Assembly (NCBI RefSeq): GCF_900109055.1
Contig: NZ_FOIV01000001.1
Location: forward strand, 186,001-250,000
Direction: 5' to 3'
Source: Prevotella sp. khp7
GTDB lineage: Bacteria; Bacteroidota; Bacteroidia; Bacteroidales; Bacteroidaceae
Length of the DNA stretch: 64,000 nucleotides
Under the pieces are notes generated by a model, which saw only the letters and a program-made list of their open reading frames with translations, was not told the DNA's origin and made no database searches. The stretch's first letter is position 1; each line of letters opens with the position of its first letter. A program made the translations under genes and the position numbers. Shown piece after piece: positions 8,910 through 17,200 of this stretch.

Positions 8910-10184
8910 ATGGATTATGAGATAATTATCTGGCTGCTGGTTTCAATGCTCTTCTCCGCCTTTTTCTCAGGCATGGAGATAGCCTTTGTGGCGAGCAACC
9001 GCCTGCGTGCTGAGATGGACCGCGAGAAGAACGGTCTCTCTCAGAAGGCTATCGCTAAGTTCTACCAGCATCCCAACAATTTCGTGTCTACCATGCTGGT
9101 AGGCAATAACATCTCGCTCGTCATCTACGGCATCCTGTTTGCCCGCATCTTTGATGCCACGCTCTTCGCGCCGTTCAGCGATGGCGTCCGAGTGACGGCC
9201 GACACGCTGCTGTCGACCCTCGTGGTACTCTTCACGGGCGAGTTCCTGCCGAAGACTATCTTCAAAAATAATCCTAACACTTTATTGACTTTCTTTGCCG
9301 TTCCGGCATGGATCTGCTATGTCGTGCTTTATCCCATCTCGCGTTTCGCCACATTCCTGTCGAAGGGCCTGCTGCGCCTGGTAGGCATCAGGATGAAGAA
9401 AGGCGCTGAGGAAAGGGAGTTCACGAAGGTCGACCTCGACTATCTGGTGCAGGCCAGCATCGACAATGCCGACAATGAAGACGATATCGGCGAGGAGGTG
9501 AGAATCTTCCAGAACGCGCTGGAGTTCTCGGAGACGAAAATACGTGACTGTATGGTGCCGCGTACTGAGATCGACGCCGTAGAAGATACGTCTACCATCG
9601 AACAGCTGATGCAGGTGTTCATCGAGAGCGGCCACAGTAAGATTCTGGTCTATCACGAAGACATCGACCACGTGATCGGCTACGTCCATTCGTCCGACAT
9701 GTTCCGCATCCATAACTACCAGCTGACGATTGTCGAGTCACAGCTCATCAGAGAGATATCGTTTGTGCCCGAGACCATGCAGGCCTCGAAGCTCATGCAG
9801 CAGCTCATGCAGCAGAAGCGCTCGCTGGCCGTGGTCATCGACGAGTTCGGCGGTACCAGCGGCCTGGTGTCGCTCGAGGACATCATGGAAGAGATCACGG
9901 GCGAGATAGAAGACGAACACGATAACACCAACCTCGTGGCCAAGCAGCTGGGCGAGCATGAGTATATCCTGTCGGCCCGTCTTGAGATCGAGAAGGTGAA
10001 CGAGATGTTCGACCTCGACCTGCCCGAGAGCGACGAATATATGACCGTCAGCGGACTGATACTGCATGAATATCAGTCGTTCCCCAAGCTCAACGAAATC
10101 GTCAGGGTAGGGTGTTATGAATTTAAAATTGTAAAGAATACAGCCACTAAGATCGAATTGGTGCATTTAAACGTTGTCGGATAG
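8910..10184 (+). CDS. CNNM/CorC-type transporter (hemolysin family)
   Basis: A 424-aa membrane protein with the DUF21/CNNM transmembrane domain (about residues 1-190, starting MDYEIIIWLLVSMLFSAFFSGMEIAF), a CBS pair (about 205-330, including MVPRTEIDAVE and VVIDEFGGTSGLVSLEDIMEEI) and a C-terminal CorC/HlyC domain (about 345-424). This order is that of CorB/CorC-type Mg2+ or Co2+ handling proteins; Bacteroidetes GldE is a relative. It starts 11 nt after lptC and probably belongs to the same transcript. The ion specificity cannot be read from the sequence. Confidence 0.88.
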   Translation: MDYEIIIWLLVSMLFSAFFSGMEIAFVASNRLRAEMDREKNGLSQKAIAKFYQHPNNFVSTMLVGNNISLVIYGILFARIFDATLFAPFSDGVRVTADTLLSTLVVLFTGEFLPKTIFKNNPNTLLTFFAVPAWICYVVLYPISRFATFLSKGLLRLVGIRMKKGAEEREFTKVDLDYLVQASIDNADNEDDIGEEVRIFQNALEFSETKIRDCMVPRTEIDAVEDTSTIEQLMQVFIESGHSKILVYHEDIDHVIGYVHSSDMFRIHNYQLTIVESQLIREISFVPETMQASKLMQQLMQQKRSLAVVIDEFGGTSGLVSLEDIMEEITGEIEDEHDNTNLVAKQLGEHEYILSARLEIEKVNEMFDLDLPESDEYMTVSGLILHEYQSFPKLNEIVRVGCYEFKIVKNTATKIELVHLNVVG

Positions 10185-10204
10185 CGAAAATAATTCAAGG
10201 AAAT

Positions 10205-10236
10205 TTTGGCTAATTCAAAGAAAAAGCTTAATTTTG
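10205..10236 (+). promoter_or_regulatory. Bacteroidetes-type promoter of the PpiD-like gene
   Basis: TTTG at 10205-10208 and TAATTTTG at 10229-10236 are separated by exactly 20 nt. The ATG follows 39 nt after the -7 box. Confidence 0.85.
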
Positions 10237-10275
10237 CACCCGTTTTTATGAATAAACTTAAAATTAAAAAATAAA

Positions 10276-12411
10276 ATGGCAGCATTAGGAAAAATCCGCA
10301 AAAGAGGGGTAGCCCTCGTTTGTATCATAGGCCTCGGCCTGTTCGCCTTCATTGCTGAAGAAGCTTTCCGTTCTTGCGAAGCAACCAAGAACCAGCAGCG
10401 TCAGCAGATTGGCGAAGTGTTAGGTAACAAAATCAATGTTCAGGAGTTCCAGGCTCTCGTCGACGAGTATCAGGACGTTCTGAAGATCACTCAGAACCGT
10501 GACAACTTCACGGAGGAAGAGCTCAACAGCATCAAGGATGAGGTATGGAGTTCTTACATCAACGAGCAGATCATCCAGAACGAGGCTGAGAAGCTCGGTC
10601 TGACCGTGACCGACCAGGAGCTTCAGAACATGCTCAAGGAGGGCACCAACCCCATGTTGTTGCAGACTCCTTTCGTGAACCAGCAGACCGGTCGCTTCGA
10701 CGTGACCATGCTCACCAAGTTCCTCGACGACTACAAGAAGGCATCAACCAATCCTCAGGTAGCCGAGTCTTACCAGAGCATCTACAAGTACTGGCAGTTC
10801 ATCGAGAAGCAGATCCGTCAGCAGACCCTGGCTCAGAAGTATCAGGCTCTGATGGCCAACTGTCTTATCTCTAACCCCATCTCAGCCAAGATGGCTTTCG
10901 AGGGTCAGAACCAGGAGAGCGACATTCAGCTGGCTTCTATTGCCTACAGCTCAATCAACGACAACGACGTGAAGATCGACGATAGCGACCTCAAGGCAAA
11001 GTACGACGAGAAGAAGGAGATGTTCAAGCAGGAGGTAGAGACCCGCGACATCAAGTACGTAGACTTCCAGGTAGTTGCTTCTGCAGCCGACCGCAAGGCT
11101 CTGGAGAAGACCATGAACGACGCCAGCAACAAGCTGCAGAGCGGTGCTACACCTTCTGAGGTTGTTCGCAAGGCTCAGTCACAGTTCCCCTACACTGGTA
11201 TCGCAGCTACCAAGCGCGCTTATCCCTCTGATATCGCCGCTAAGCTCGACTCTATGGCCGTAGGTCAGACCACAGCTCCTTTCGAGACCAAGTTCGACAA
11301 CACCCTCAACGTAGTGAAGCTCATCTCTAAGACTCAGATGCCCGACTCAATCGAGTATCGTCAGATCCAGGTTGGCGGCGCTACCGTAGAGGCTGCTAAG
11401 AAGACCGCTGATAGCATCTACAACGCGCTGAAGGCCGGTGCCGACTTCGAGGCTCTTGCCCAGAAGTACGGTCAGACCGCTCAGAAGCAGTGGCTCACCT
11501 CAGCTATGTATGAGAACTCTACCACCATGGACGAGGAGTCGAAGAACTACCTCAACGCCATCAACAGCCTCGGTGCCGGCGAGCTGAAGAACCTTGAGTT
11601 CGCTCAGGGCAACATCATCCTTCAGGTAACCGCTCGTAAGGCCATGGTCGACAAGTACGACGTAGCCGTTATCAAGCACACCATCGATTTCTCTAAGTCT
11701 ACATATTCTGAGGCTTACAACAAGTTCAGCCAGTTCGTAAGCGAGAACAAGACCATCGAGGATATGGAGAAGAACGCCGCTAAGTTCGGTTTCACCGTTT
11801 CTCCCCGCAAGGACCTCTACAACTCAGAGCACAACGTGGCTGGCCTGCGCGCCACCCGCGAGACCATGAAGTGGATCTTCGCTGCCAAGGAGGGTGAGGT
11901 TAGTCCTCTCTACGAGTGCGGCAACAACGACCACCTGCTGGTAGTAGCCCTGACAAAGGTTAACCCCGTAGGCTACCGTTCACTCGACGGCGTGAAGGAC
12001 ATGCTGAAGAGCGAGGTTCTCCGCGACAAGAAGTTCGAGCAGATCAAGGCTAAGCTGGAAGGTGTGAAGGACATCGCCGCTGCTCAGGCCAAGGGTGCTA
12101 AGATCGACTCTGTCAACCAGATCACTTTCGGTGCTCCTGTATTCGTACAGTCTACAGGTGCCAGCGAGCCCGCTCTGGCAGGTGCTGTCTCAGCTGTTAA
12201 GGCTGGCGACTTCAGCAAGGCCGTTGTCAAGGGTAACGGTGGTGCATACCTGTTCAAGGTGCTGAAGAAGAGCAACCGTGAGGGTGTGAAGTTCGACGCT
12301 AAGCAGGTTGAAGCTCAGCTGCAGATGCAGGCTACTCAGGCTGCCCGCGTATTCATTCAGGAACTGTATCAGAAGGCAGGCGTGGTAGACAACCGCTATC
12401 TGTTCTTCTAA
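10276..12411 (+). CDS. PpiD/SurA-like peptidyl-prolyl isomerase
   Basis: A 711-aa envelope foldase. One N-terminal membrane anchor (GVALVCIIGLGLFAFIAEEAF, residues 12-32) is followed by a SurA_N-like helical domain (about 45-210) and a parvulin region around residues 360-460 (SIEYRQIQVGG, ADSIYNALKAGADFEALAQKYGQ). The second half looks like a second, weaker parvulin-like and helical region. The layout matches PpiD: a periplasmic chaperone anchored near SecYEG that helps outer-membrane protein folding. Codon use is strongly biased (AAG, CTC, GAG), as in a well-expressed gene. It has its own promoter and terminator. Confidence 0.88.
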   Translation: MAALGKIRKRGVALVCIIGLGLFAFIAEEAFRSCEATKNQQRQQIGEVLGNKINVQEFQALVDEYQDVLKITQNRDNFTEEELNSIKDEVWSSYINEQIIQNEAEKLGLTVTDQELQNMLKEGTNPMLLQTPFVNQQTGRFDVTMLTKFLDDYKKASTNPQVAESYQSIYKYWQFIEKQIRQQTLAQKYQALMANCLISNPISAKMAFEGQNQESDIQLASIAYSSINDNDVKIDDSDLKAKYDEKKEMFKQEVETRDIKYVDFQVVASAADRKALEKTMNDASNKLQSGATPSEVVRKAQSQFPYTGIAATKRAYPSDIAAKLDSMAVGQTTAPFETKFDNTLNVVKLISKTQMPDSIEYRQIQVGGATVEAAKKTADSIYNALKAGADFEALAQKYGQTAQKQWLTSAMYENSTTMDEESKNYLNAINSLGAGELKNLEFAQGNIILQVTARKAMVDKYDVAVIKHTIDFSKSTYSEAYNKFSQFVSENKTIEDMEKNAAKFGFTVSPRKDLYNSEHNVAGLRATRETMKWIFAAKEGEVSPLYECGNNDHLLVVALTKVNPVGYRSLDGVKDMLKSEVLRDKKFEQIKAKLEGVKDIAAAQAKGAKIDSVNQITFGAPVFVQSTGASEPALAGAVSAVKAGDFSKAVVKGNGGAYLFKVLKKSNREGVKFDAKQVEAQLQMQATQAARVFIQELYQKAGVVDNRYLFF

Positions 12412-12434
12412 TAATCAGAATAATCAAATAAAAA

Positions 12435-12464
12435 AGCCCCGCCGAATCGGTGGGGCTTTTTTTT
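12435..12464. terminator. Rho-independent terminator, bidirectional
   Basis: A 10-bp stem AGCCCCGCCG / CGGTGGGGCT (one G-U pair) with loop AAT is followed by T8 on the plus strand and preceded by A6, so it can end both the PpiD-like gene and the convergent lipoprotein gene. Confidence 0.9.
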
Positions 12465-12465
12465 G

Positions 12466-13149
12466 TTATCGGATGTACGTTGCTTCAAAGCCGTAACAGG
12501 TCACGCCTGGGGGCGCGTCGGTCACATCGCTGGTGATGTCGCCATAATTGAAACCGCCGAACGTTACCGTTTTCCCGTCGAACTTCTTCAGTTTATTACT
12601 GTTGTGGATTCCCCAGATATAGTAGCGTGCACTGTCAATCTCGATATAGTGGTCGCGGGCATCCTGAGCCGTCTGTACATAGGGAGACTGTGGTATGTAG
12701 TGCAGCGTACCAGTGAGACCTTCAACGTATGGTGTAACAGAATAGACGCAGGTCCAGTTTCTGACATTATAGAGTTCCCTTTCGGGTACCGTACTTCCGT
12801 CCTCATAATAGAATTCACAGTTCATGCATGAACTTAACATGTCATAGATGTAATAGACGGTCTTGTCATTCAGAGTGCCCTTGTAGACCTTATCCCAATC
12901 GTTTACAGGGCGGACTTCCAGTTTCTTATTGATGTGTTCGATCAACCAGGCGGGCAACTGATTTGTAGGTACCAGGTTCACAGCCACGTCCTCGTCAATG
13001 CCGTAAGCGTGGATATAACCGTTCTCTGCATTAGACCACTCAGGGTCGTCGTCGCTTGAACAACCAACGAAGAGCGTCAAACCAACAATCATCGGAAGTG
13101 CCTGCCATAAGCGTCGGCACGTTTTCAGGATCATCATAATTTTTCTCAT
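12466..13149 (-). CDS. Lipoprotein of unknown function
   Basis: A 227-aa protein with a lipoprotein signal peptide ending LFVGCSSDDDPEW; the acidic residues right after the cysteine fit the Bacteroidetes lipoprotein export signal for surface display. I do not recognise the rest. It is rich in Tyr, Trp and Asp, with about ten short predicted beta strands (TLHYIPQSPY, HYIEIDSARYYIWGI, KTVTFGGFNYGD) and two cysteines in SSCMNCEFYYEDG. It stands alone, facing the PpiD-like gene across a shared terminator and lying just downstream of the amidase. No clear promoter consensus was found upstream. Confidence 0.75.
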   Translation of the reverse strand: MRKIMMILKTCRRLWQALPMIVGLTLFVGCSSDDDPEWSNAENGYIHAYGIDEDVAVNLVPTNQLPAWLIEHINKKLEVRPVNDWDKVYKGTLNDKTVYYIYDMLSSCMNCEFYYEDGSTVPERELYNVRNWTCVYSVTPYVEGLTGTLHYIPQSPYVQTAQDARDHYIEIDSARYYIWGIHNSNKLKKFDGKTVTFGGFNYGDITSDVTDAPPGVTCYGFEATYIR

Positions 13150-13238
13150 ATTCTGTTAAGTTTTAGGGGTTTACTACTATCTTTATAACCTCTCAGCCCT
13201 GCTGAATACTGCATGCCCTGAGTATGAATTATGATTCT

Positions 13239-13658
13239 TTAACAGTTGAGATATTCACCAACTACATTCTCGATACACGGACAGGCCTTGTGCGGGTTCA
13301 GGTCGTGATGACCCACGATGAGCGCCCGGGGGTAGCGCCCGCGCAGGTCTTTAAGCAACCTGCGCAGCGCTACTTTCTGCTCCTCCGTGCGGGTGTCGGC
13401 GGGTTGACCTCGGGCGTCGAGCCCGCCCTCGTAGCACACGCCGATGGAGTGGCTGTTGTGGTTCTGGCAGTGCGCGCCCACCATGTATTCCGGACGACCG
13501 GTCTCAATCTGTCCGTTACGACGGACCACGTAGTGGTAGCCGATGCCGAGGTGGAAACCCCGCTGGCGGTGCCATGTGTCGATCTGAGCGGCCGAAGAAG
13601 TCTGGTCGGGTCTCACTGCCGAACAGTGAATCACAATCAGAGTGATGGTTCTCATCAT
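13239..13658 (-). CDS. N-acetylmuramoyl-L-alanine amidase (PGRP-like)
   Basis: A 139-aa amidase_2/PGRP-fold enzyme that should cut the bond between MurNAc and L-Ala in peptidoglycan. Zinc ligands are visible in LIVIHCSA (first His), GHHDLNPHKACP (second His and the motif Cys) and the conserved YHYVVRRNG. There is no signal peptide, as for phage-type endolysins or enzymes used with a holin-like partner. The start is the ATG at 13656-13658, which overlaps the TGA of the smalltalk gene as ATGA; an upstream in-frame GTG at 13665-13667 is less likely. This close coupling to a tiny membrane peptide resembles a lysis cassette, but that role is inference. Confidence 0.9.
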   Translation of the reverse strand: MMRTITLIVIHCSAVRPDQTSSAAQIDTWHRQRGFHLGIGYHYVVRRNGQIETGRPEYMVGAHCQNHNSHSIGVCYEGGLDARGQPADTRTEEQKVALRRLLKDLRGRYPRALIVGHHDLNPHKACPCIENVVGEYLNC

Positions 13659-13759
13659 TTGATGCACGACTGTGCAAAGAAGGTTGTTATCACCAGGGCA
13701 ATCATCGATCCGATGAACTTCAGGATCTTCCCGATCTGCGTTTTCTTCAATTTAATCAT
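13655..13759 (-). CDS. Smalltalk-type small membrane peptide
   Basis: A 34-codon ORF reading MIKLKKTQIGKILKF..., then a hydrophobic run (IGSMIALVITTFFA) and ending QSCIK. It is lysine-rich at the N-terminus with one transmembrane helix and a near-terminal cysteine. This is the pattern of the Bacteroidales smalltalk proteins, which I recall sitting between an HU-like protein and an amidase. Its stop codon overlaps the amidase ATG (ATGA). The function is unknown; a holin-like or peptide-anchor role is only a guess from size and partner. Confidence 0.75.
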   Translation of the reverse strand: MIKLKKTQIGKILKFIGSMIALVITTFFAQSCIK

Positions 13760-13818
13760 AAAGCTGAAATTCTTAAATTAAACATTCTTCTTTTTTGCAG
13801 GGTAGGTCCCTTGAAACA

Positions 13819-14379
13819 CTACTCTCCGGAAGAGGTGGCTGACTGCTGCTGGAGAATCCAGTCAGCCAGCGGCGTTACCTTCTTACCATACTTCTTGTTC
13901 TTCGGATTCGTCTCACTGGGTGTGAGGTCGATCTTCTCCTCCACACCATAGGTCGCAAGGGCACACTTGCTCTTGAACACGCGTGACGTGATATTAGCCT
14001 CGCCAGTGCCCTCGGGGATAAATCGGATATGGACGCCCTTGATGTAAACCGAAGCGTTCCATTTGCCTGCCAACAGCTCCTCCCTGCTGATGCCGTTCTT
14101 TTCTGCCTCGATGGTAGGCATGAACGTGCCGAGCCCGTCAATCTTCACGGGGTTGCCCTGCGACAGGAGCTCGACGATGCATCCCGACATCTTCTTGAGC
14201 ACGCCCTCGATCACGTCGGCACCGTAGATGCTGTTGTGCTCTGCCATGTGACGGGTCAGACCGTCGAGCGAGATGGTCTCCTTCTCCTGAGGTTTAGGAT
14301 AGTACTTGCCGTAAGCGGCGTTCAGCGGGTTTTCGTTCTTTCTGAGGTTGATTCCGAACTGAGGATTCTTTACTGCCAT
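13819..14379 (-). CDS. HU-like DNA-binding protein (HU-HIG type)
   Basis: A 186-aa Bacteroidetes HU/IHF-like protein. The HU fold spans about residues 35-130: helices (TISLDGLTRHMAEHNSIYGADVIEGVLKKM) followed by the beta region GNPVKIDGLGTFMPTIEAE and VYIKGVHIRFIPE. It is longer than classic HU (about 90 aa), with a basic C-terminal tail (NPKNKKYGKKVTP). It leads a sub-operon with smalltalk (59-nt gap) and the amidase. Its leader would contain the 22-bp repeat array at 14436-14494 if transcription starts at the -7 box near 14554. Binding of this protein to that array is a testable idea, not something seen. Confidence 0.85.
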   Translation of the reverse strand: MAVKNPQFGINLRKNENPLNAAYGKYYPKPQEKETISLDGLTRHMAEHNSIYGADVIEGVLKKMSGCIVELLSQGNPVKIDGLGTFMPTIEAEKNGISREELLAGKWNASVYIKGVHIRFIPEGTGEANITSRVFKSKCALATYGVEEKIDLTPSETNPKNKKYGKKVTPLADWILQQQSATSSGE

Positions 14380-14435
14380 GATTTTTGAATTTAGAATTAA
14401 AAAACTTAGAAACTTGAGTGCAGTGACTCAGAGAT

Positions 14436-14494
14436 TGTCGTAATGAAACTATGGGATTGTCGTAATGAAACTACCACTTAGTCGTAATGAAACC
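14436..14494 (+). repeat. Three tandem 22-bp repeats, core TCGTAATGAAAC
   Basis: Copies of TGTCGTAATGAAACT at 14436-14450 and 14458-14472, and AGTCGTAATGAAACC at 14480-14494, are spaced exactly 22 bp apart. The first 15-16 nt of each unit are conserved and the last 6 vary. The last copy ends in AAACCC. The same structure, in the opposite orientation, occurs at 42569-42627. It lies between the HU-like gene and the DUF4248 gene. Confidence 0.9.
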
Positions 14495-14553
14495 CTCACT
14501 CAGTCGGCGCCTTACTGTCGGTCGGGTTGCGACTCTCTCCTTGTTTGCAACGG

Positions 14554-14561
14554 CAAAGTTA
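14554..14561 (-). promoter_or_regulatory. Possible -7 box for the HU-smalltalk-amidase unit
   Basis: Minus-strand TAACTTTG matches TAnnTTTG, but no TTTG is found 19-21 nt upstream. If used, the leader would be about 170 nt and include the 22-bp repeat array. Confidence 0.45.
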
Positions 14562-14635
14562 CAACATTTCGGAGGGCGCTTCCGGCTTTAGGCCACGCAG
14601 GTCGAGATAAACCGCATAAGTCGAGATAACCCATG

Positions 14636-14836
14636 TTAATCGTCGATGTCGATACAGTATTTCTCAGCGAGAAACATCACAACGTTTGGTGGCAGCACAC
14701 GGGCATTTGCTTTCAGTCCCATGGCCTCCAGCTGCTCTGCATGAGGCTTCAGCCACTCCCTCAGCGTGTCGACGCTCACGCCTGCCTTATAGGCCAGTTC
14801 ACTTTTAGTCATTGCTTTCATAATCTGTTGTGTCAT
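14636..14836 (-). CDS. DUF4248 small helix-turn-helix-like protein
   Basis: A 66-aa protein whose core MTKSELAYKAGVSVDTLREWL reads as a helix-turn-helix (recognition helix around VSVDTLREWL), followed by a second helical part ending VVMFLAEKYCIDIDD. I recognise it as the DUF4248 family that accompanies VapE, HU and smalltalk genes in Bacteroidales. A short DNA-binding regulator is the natural reading. The ATG at 14836 is used; an internal Met (MKAMTKSEL) is a possible alternative. It is separated from the VapE gene by a 96-nt gap holding a strong inverted repeat. Confidence 0.8.
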   Translation of the reverse strand: MTQQIMKAMTKSELAYKAGVSVDTLREWLKPHAEQLEAMGLKANARVLPPNVVMFLAEKYCIDIDD

Positions 14837-14850
14837 TTAGGTTTTTTGAA

Positions 14851-14923
14851 AAACTTTCCGCGCGTACGTACAGGAACTTTTCTGCTACTGACTGAGTTCA
14901 CGTACGTACGCAGGAGAAAGTTT
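14851..14923. promoter_or_regulatory. Long imperfect inverted repeat with TACGTACG arms
   Basis: Arms at 14851-14877 and 14894-14923 pair almost throughout: AAACTTTCC...GCGTACGTAC...GGAAC against GTTCACGTACGTACGC...GAAAGTTT, around a loop of about 16 nt. It lies between the end of the VapE gene and the start of the DUF4248 gene. There is no following T-tract on the minus strand beyond short TTTTTT runs, so it may be an attenuating hairpin, an operator for DUF4248 or a replication/processing signal. Confidence 0.75.
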
Positions 14924-14932
14924 GGCTGTTTT

Positions 14933-16753
14933 TCAGAACGGCTCTGCAGAATCGGTATCCGTCTTTATCATGTGAGCCATCTGACGCCCCAGGGCGTTGA
15001 TCTCCTCGGGCATGCGTCTGACAGCCAGATAGCCGTGCATGCCGTCGCACTCGACACTCTGGAATCCCAGTTCGAGAAAAGCCTGATCGAGCGCCTCGAT
15101 GTGCAGCTTATGGGCGATGTTACCCGACATCTGCTGCAGGGCTGTGCCGGTATCGATAAACTCACCGGTGTCGCCGCCACTTGGCAGACGATAGTAGCGA
15201 TATACCAGCTGCTTCTCGATGTTAGCCACCTTGAAGCGGTTGTTACGCTTGTCGATGGCCACGGTGTCGTTGTCGGAGAACCAGTACTGGAATCTGTTGC
15301 GGTACAGATAGTAAGCCTGTGCATAGATGCCCTCGTAGTTGAAGGGCTGACGTATAGGCGACTCGATGTGCTCGACCTTGAAGGCCAGCCAACGACGGGT
15401 GCCCGTAGGGTCGTTCAGGAACTTCTCGTTGTTGCCCGTGCCGCAGAACGATGCGATGTGCGGACGGTGCTCTACGTAACGGCCGTAGGCAGGGCGTGCG
15501 TCGATGTACGAGAGCGTGATGGCACGCTTCATCTCGTTCATCTCGCGCCTGCTCATGGTGTCGAGCTCCTCACAGCATATCAGACCATATTGCGACATGG
15601 CCAACAACGCATCCTTGTCGGTACGACCTATTCCCATCTGGGTGCTGAAGTAGCTGCGCAGTTCGGGAGGCAGCAGATGGTTCATCCAAGTGGTCTTGTA
15701 GATGCCCTGCTTACCGATAAACACCAGTATCATGTGGTTCACGACTTCGGGATTGAGCCACGACGCCACCATCGCGACGAGCCACTTACGGAAACACTCC
15801 ACGAAGATGCGCCAGTCGTCGAAGTCGCCCTCAATGCTCACACCTGCAGCAGTGCTGAGGATATAGTCATCGCCGTCGTACGACGGCAGACTGTCGAAAT
15901 AAGCCTGGAACGGGTTGAAGTCTTTCACGAAGTCAGAGCCCACCAGATGGTCTATCACGTCGCGCTTCACATTCTTCACCTTGCTGATGTGCCGATAGAG
16001 GGTGTTGAGCGTTTTGTCATCGAAGTTGAGCCACGCCCCGCTGCCTTCCACGGCGCCGTCCTCCAGCCAGCGGTATTCCCGCCGTCGTGTAATCAGGTTA
16101 TGGCGCAGCTCTATATGGCGACTCAGCCATTCTTCAATCTCCTCAGAGCTCATATACATCTCCCTGTAGTTCTCCTTGCGTTCTCTCAGCCCCTCCCGGC
16201 TCTTGACCCGACTGGTCTGCCGCCTGCAGCCTTCCTTGATCTCCCAAACCAGGAAAGGGTCGGCCATAGGGTTGTAATAGGCGTCACCGTCGCGGGCCAG
16301 GGGAATACACCTGCTGGCATCCTTGCCCTTCTTTACCGACTGTGCGCCCAACAGCTGCTCATAGTAATCGTTGCCGTAGAGAAAGGCCTTCCTGTAGAAC
16401 TGACACTGGAGCCGGAGTTCGTAACCCTGATCGAGTTCGTAAGGGTAGAGGATAACGAGACTGTCGGCTACCGTGAACAGCATCAGAGTGTGCGGGTCGT
16501 CACGCGCCTCTTCACGGAGCTTCGCCATACTGTCGTTGTCTAAATGACTGAACACGGCTGCTGAGAGCTGTGATAAACACGTGAGGTCTTTCTGATGGAT
16601 GCCACCTTCATATACGCCCTGTACCATCAGTACAGGCTGGTAGCCCGGCGGCCATTCACCGTTTTTAATGTTCTCGGCCACTTGCTGAATGGTCATCCGT
16701 TGCGGGCAAGTGTCCTTACTGTGACTTAGTAGTGATAATTGATGATTAAACAT
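14933..16753 (-). CDS. VirE N-terminal domain plus VapE-like helicase
   Basis: A 606-aa protein. The first about 190 residues resemble the BT4734-like VirE_N/primase-type domain. The C-terminal half is a VapE (virulence-associated E) superfamily ATPase: FIGKQGIYKTTW is the P-loop (about residues 342-353), YGLICCEELDTM holds the Walker B acidic pair, and FCGTGNNEKFLNDPTGTRRWL is the sensor/arginine segment typical of primase-linked SF3-like helicases on phages and islands. The pair would prime and unwind DNA for an autonomously replicating or satellite-like element. It follows the 116-aa gene by 2 nt and is the core of the 13.2-17.2 kb locus. Confidence 0.85.
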   Translation of the reverse strand: MFNHQLSLLSHSKDTCPQRMTIQQVAENIKNGEWPPGYQPVLMVQGVYEGGIHQKDLTCLSQLSAAVFSHLDNDSMAKLREEARDDPHTLMLFTVADSLVILYPYELDQGYELRLQCQFYRKAFLYGNDYYEQLLGAQSVKKGKDASRCIPLARDGDAYYNPMADPFLVWEIKEGCRRQTSRVKSREGLRERKENYREMYMSSEEIEEWLSRHIELRHNLITRRREYRWLEDGAVEGSGAWLNFDDKTLNTLYRHISKVKNVKRDVIDHLVGSDFVKDFNPFQAYFDSLPSYDGDDYILSTAAGVSIEGDFDDWRIFVECFRKWLVAMVASWLNPEVVNHMILVFIGKQGIYKTTWMNHLLPPELRSYFSTQMGIGRTDKDALLAMSQYGLICCEELDTMSRREMNEMKRAITLSYIDARPAYGRYVEHRPHIASFCGTGNNEKFLNDPTGTRRWLAFKVEHIESPIRQPFNYEGIYAQAYYLYRNRFQYWFSDNDTVAIDKRNNRFKVANIEKQLVYRYYRLPSGGDTGEFIDTGTALQQMSGNIAHKLHIEALDQAFLELGFQSVECDGMHGYLAVRRMPEEINALGRQMAHMIKTDTDSAEPF

Positions 16754-16755
16754 AG

Positions 16756-17106
16756 TTATTGATGGTAAATATTTTTACGTCTATTGAGTGCGCGCTTGAT
16801 CGTGTCCTTCCTCGTTTTGATGTTTTCGTTAGAAGCCAGATTGGTGTTTTCTGCCAGATAAGCAATCAGTTCAGGCTGACTGACGGATAGATATCCCTTG
16901 GCGATGACCCAAACAAAATGTTGGTACACTTTCCATTTCATTCCGGGCTTAAATTTAAACTCTAATTTAATTAAATCTCTAGGATTTGTGGACTTCGTAG
17001 CCTCGCTAACCTGATCACAATCCCTCACGATTCTCATTGCTTCGTTCCTGAATTCCGGCACGAAGAGTTTTAAAAAGGTGTTGGCCTTTTTTCTGTTATT
17101 CTCCAT
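16756..17106 (-). CDS. Small basic protein of unknown function, first gene of the VapE operon
   Basis: A 116-aa basic, helix-rich protein starting MENNRKKANTFLKLFVPEFRN and ending TRKDTIKRALNRRKNIYHQ. No domain is recognised. The C-terminal third (QPELIAYLAENTNLASNENIKTRKDTIKRAL) could be a winged or tri-helical DNA-binding segment. It is the promoter-proximal gene, ends 2 nt before the VapE start and is almost certainly co-translated with it. A helper in replication or regulation of the element is the likely role (inference). Confidence 0.75.
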   Translation of the reverse strand: MENNRKKANTFLKLFVPEFRNEAMRIVRDCDQVSEATKSTNPRDLIKLEFKFKPGMKWKVYQHFVWVIAKGYLSVSQPELIAYLAENTNLASNENIKTRKDTIKRALNRRKNIYHQ

Positions 17107-17200
17107 TTTTTTTCTTGTTGTTTTTGTTGGCTTAGATTTGTGCCGAAAGTCTAGTCAACACGTCCCCTTGCCTATGTTGTTTTTGTTTACATTGTGCCTA

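Noticed and set aside
13665-13667. GTG start for the amidase
   Set aside because: The ATG overlapping the smalltalk stop (ATGA) fits the coupling and the usual N-terminus (MRTITLIVIHCS).
14436-14494. CRISPR array at the 22-bp repeats
   Set aside because: Repeat cores of 12-16 nt with 6-nt variable parts are far too short for repeat-spacer units, and no cas genes are present.
14633-16543. 636-aa plus-strand ORF opposite the VapE gene
   Set aside because: It is the antisense reading of a well-supported VapE coding region and shows no domain, signal or promoter of its own.
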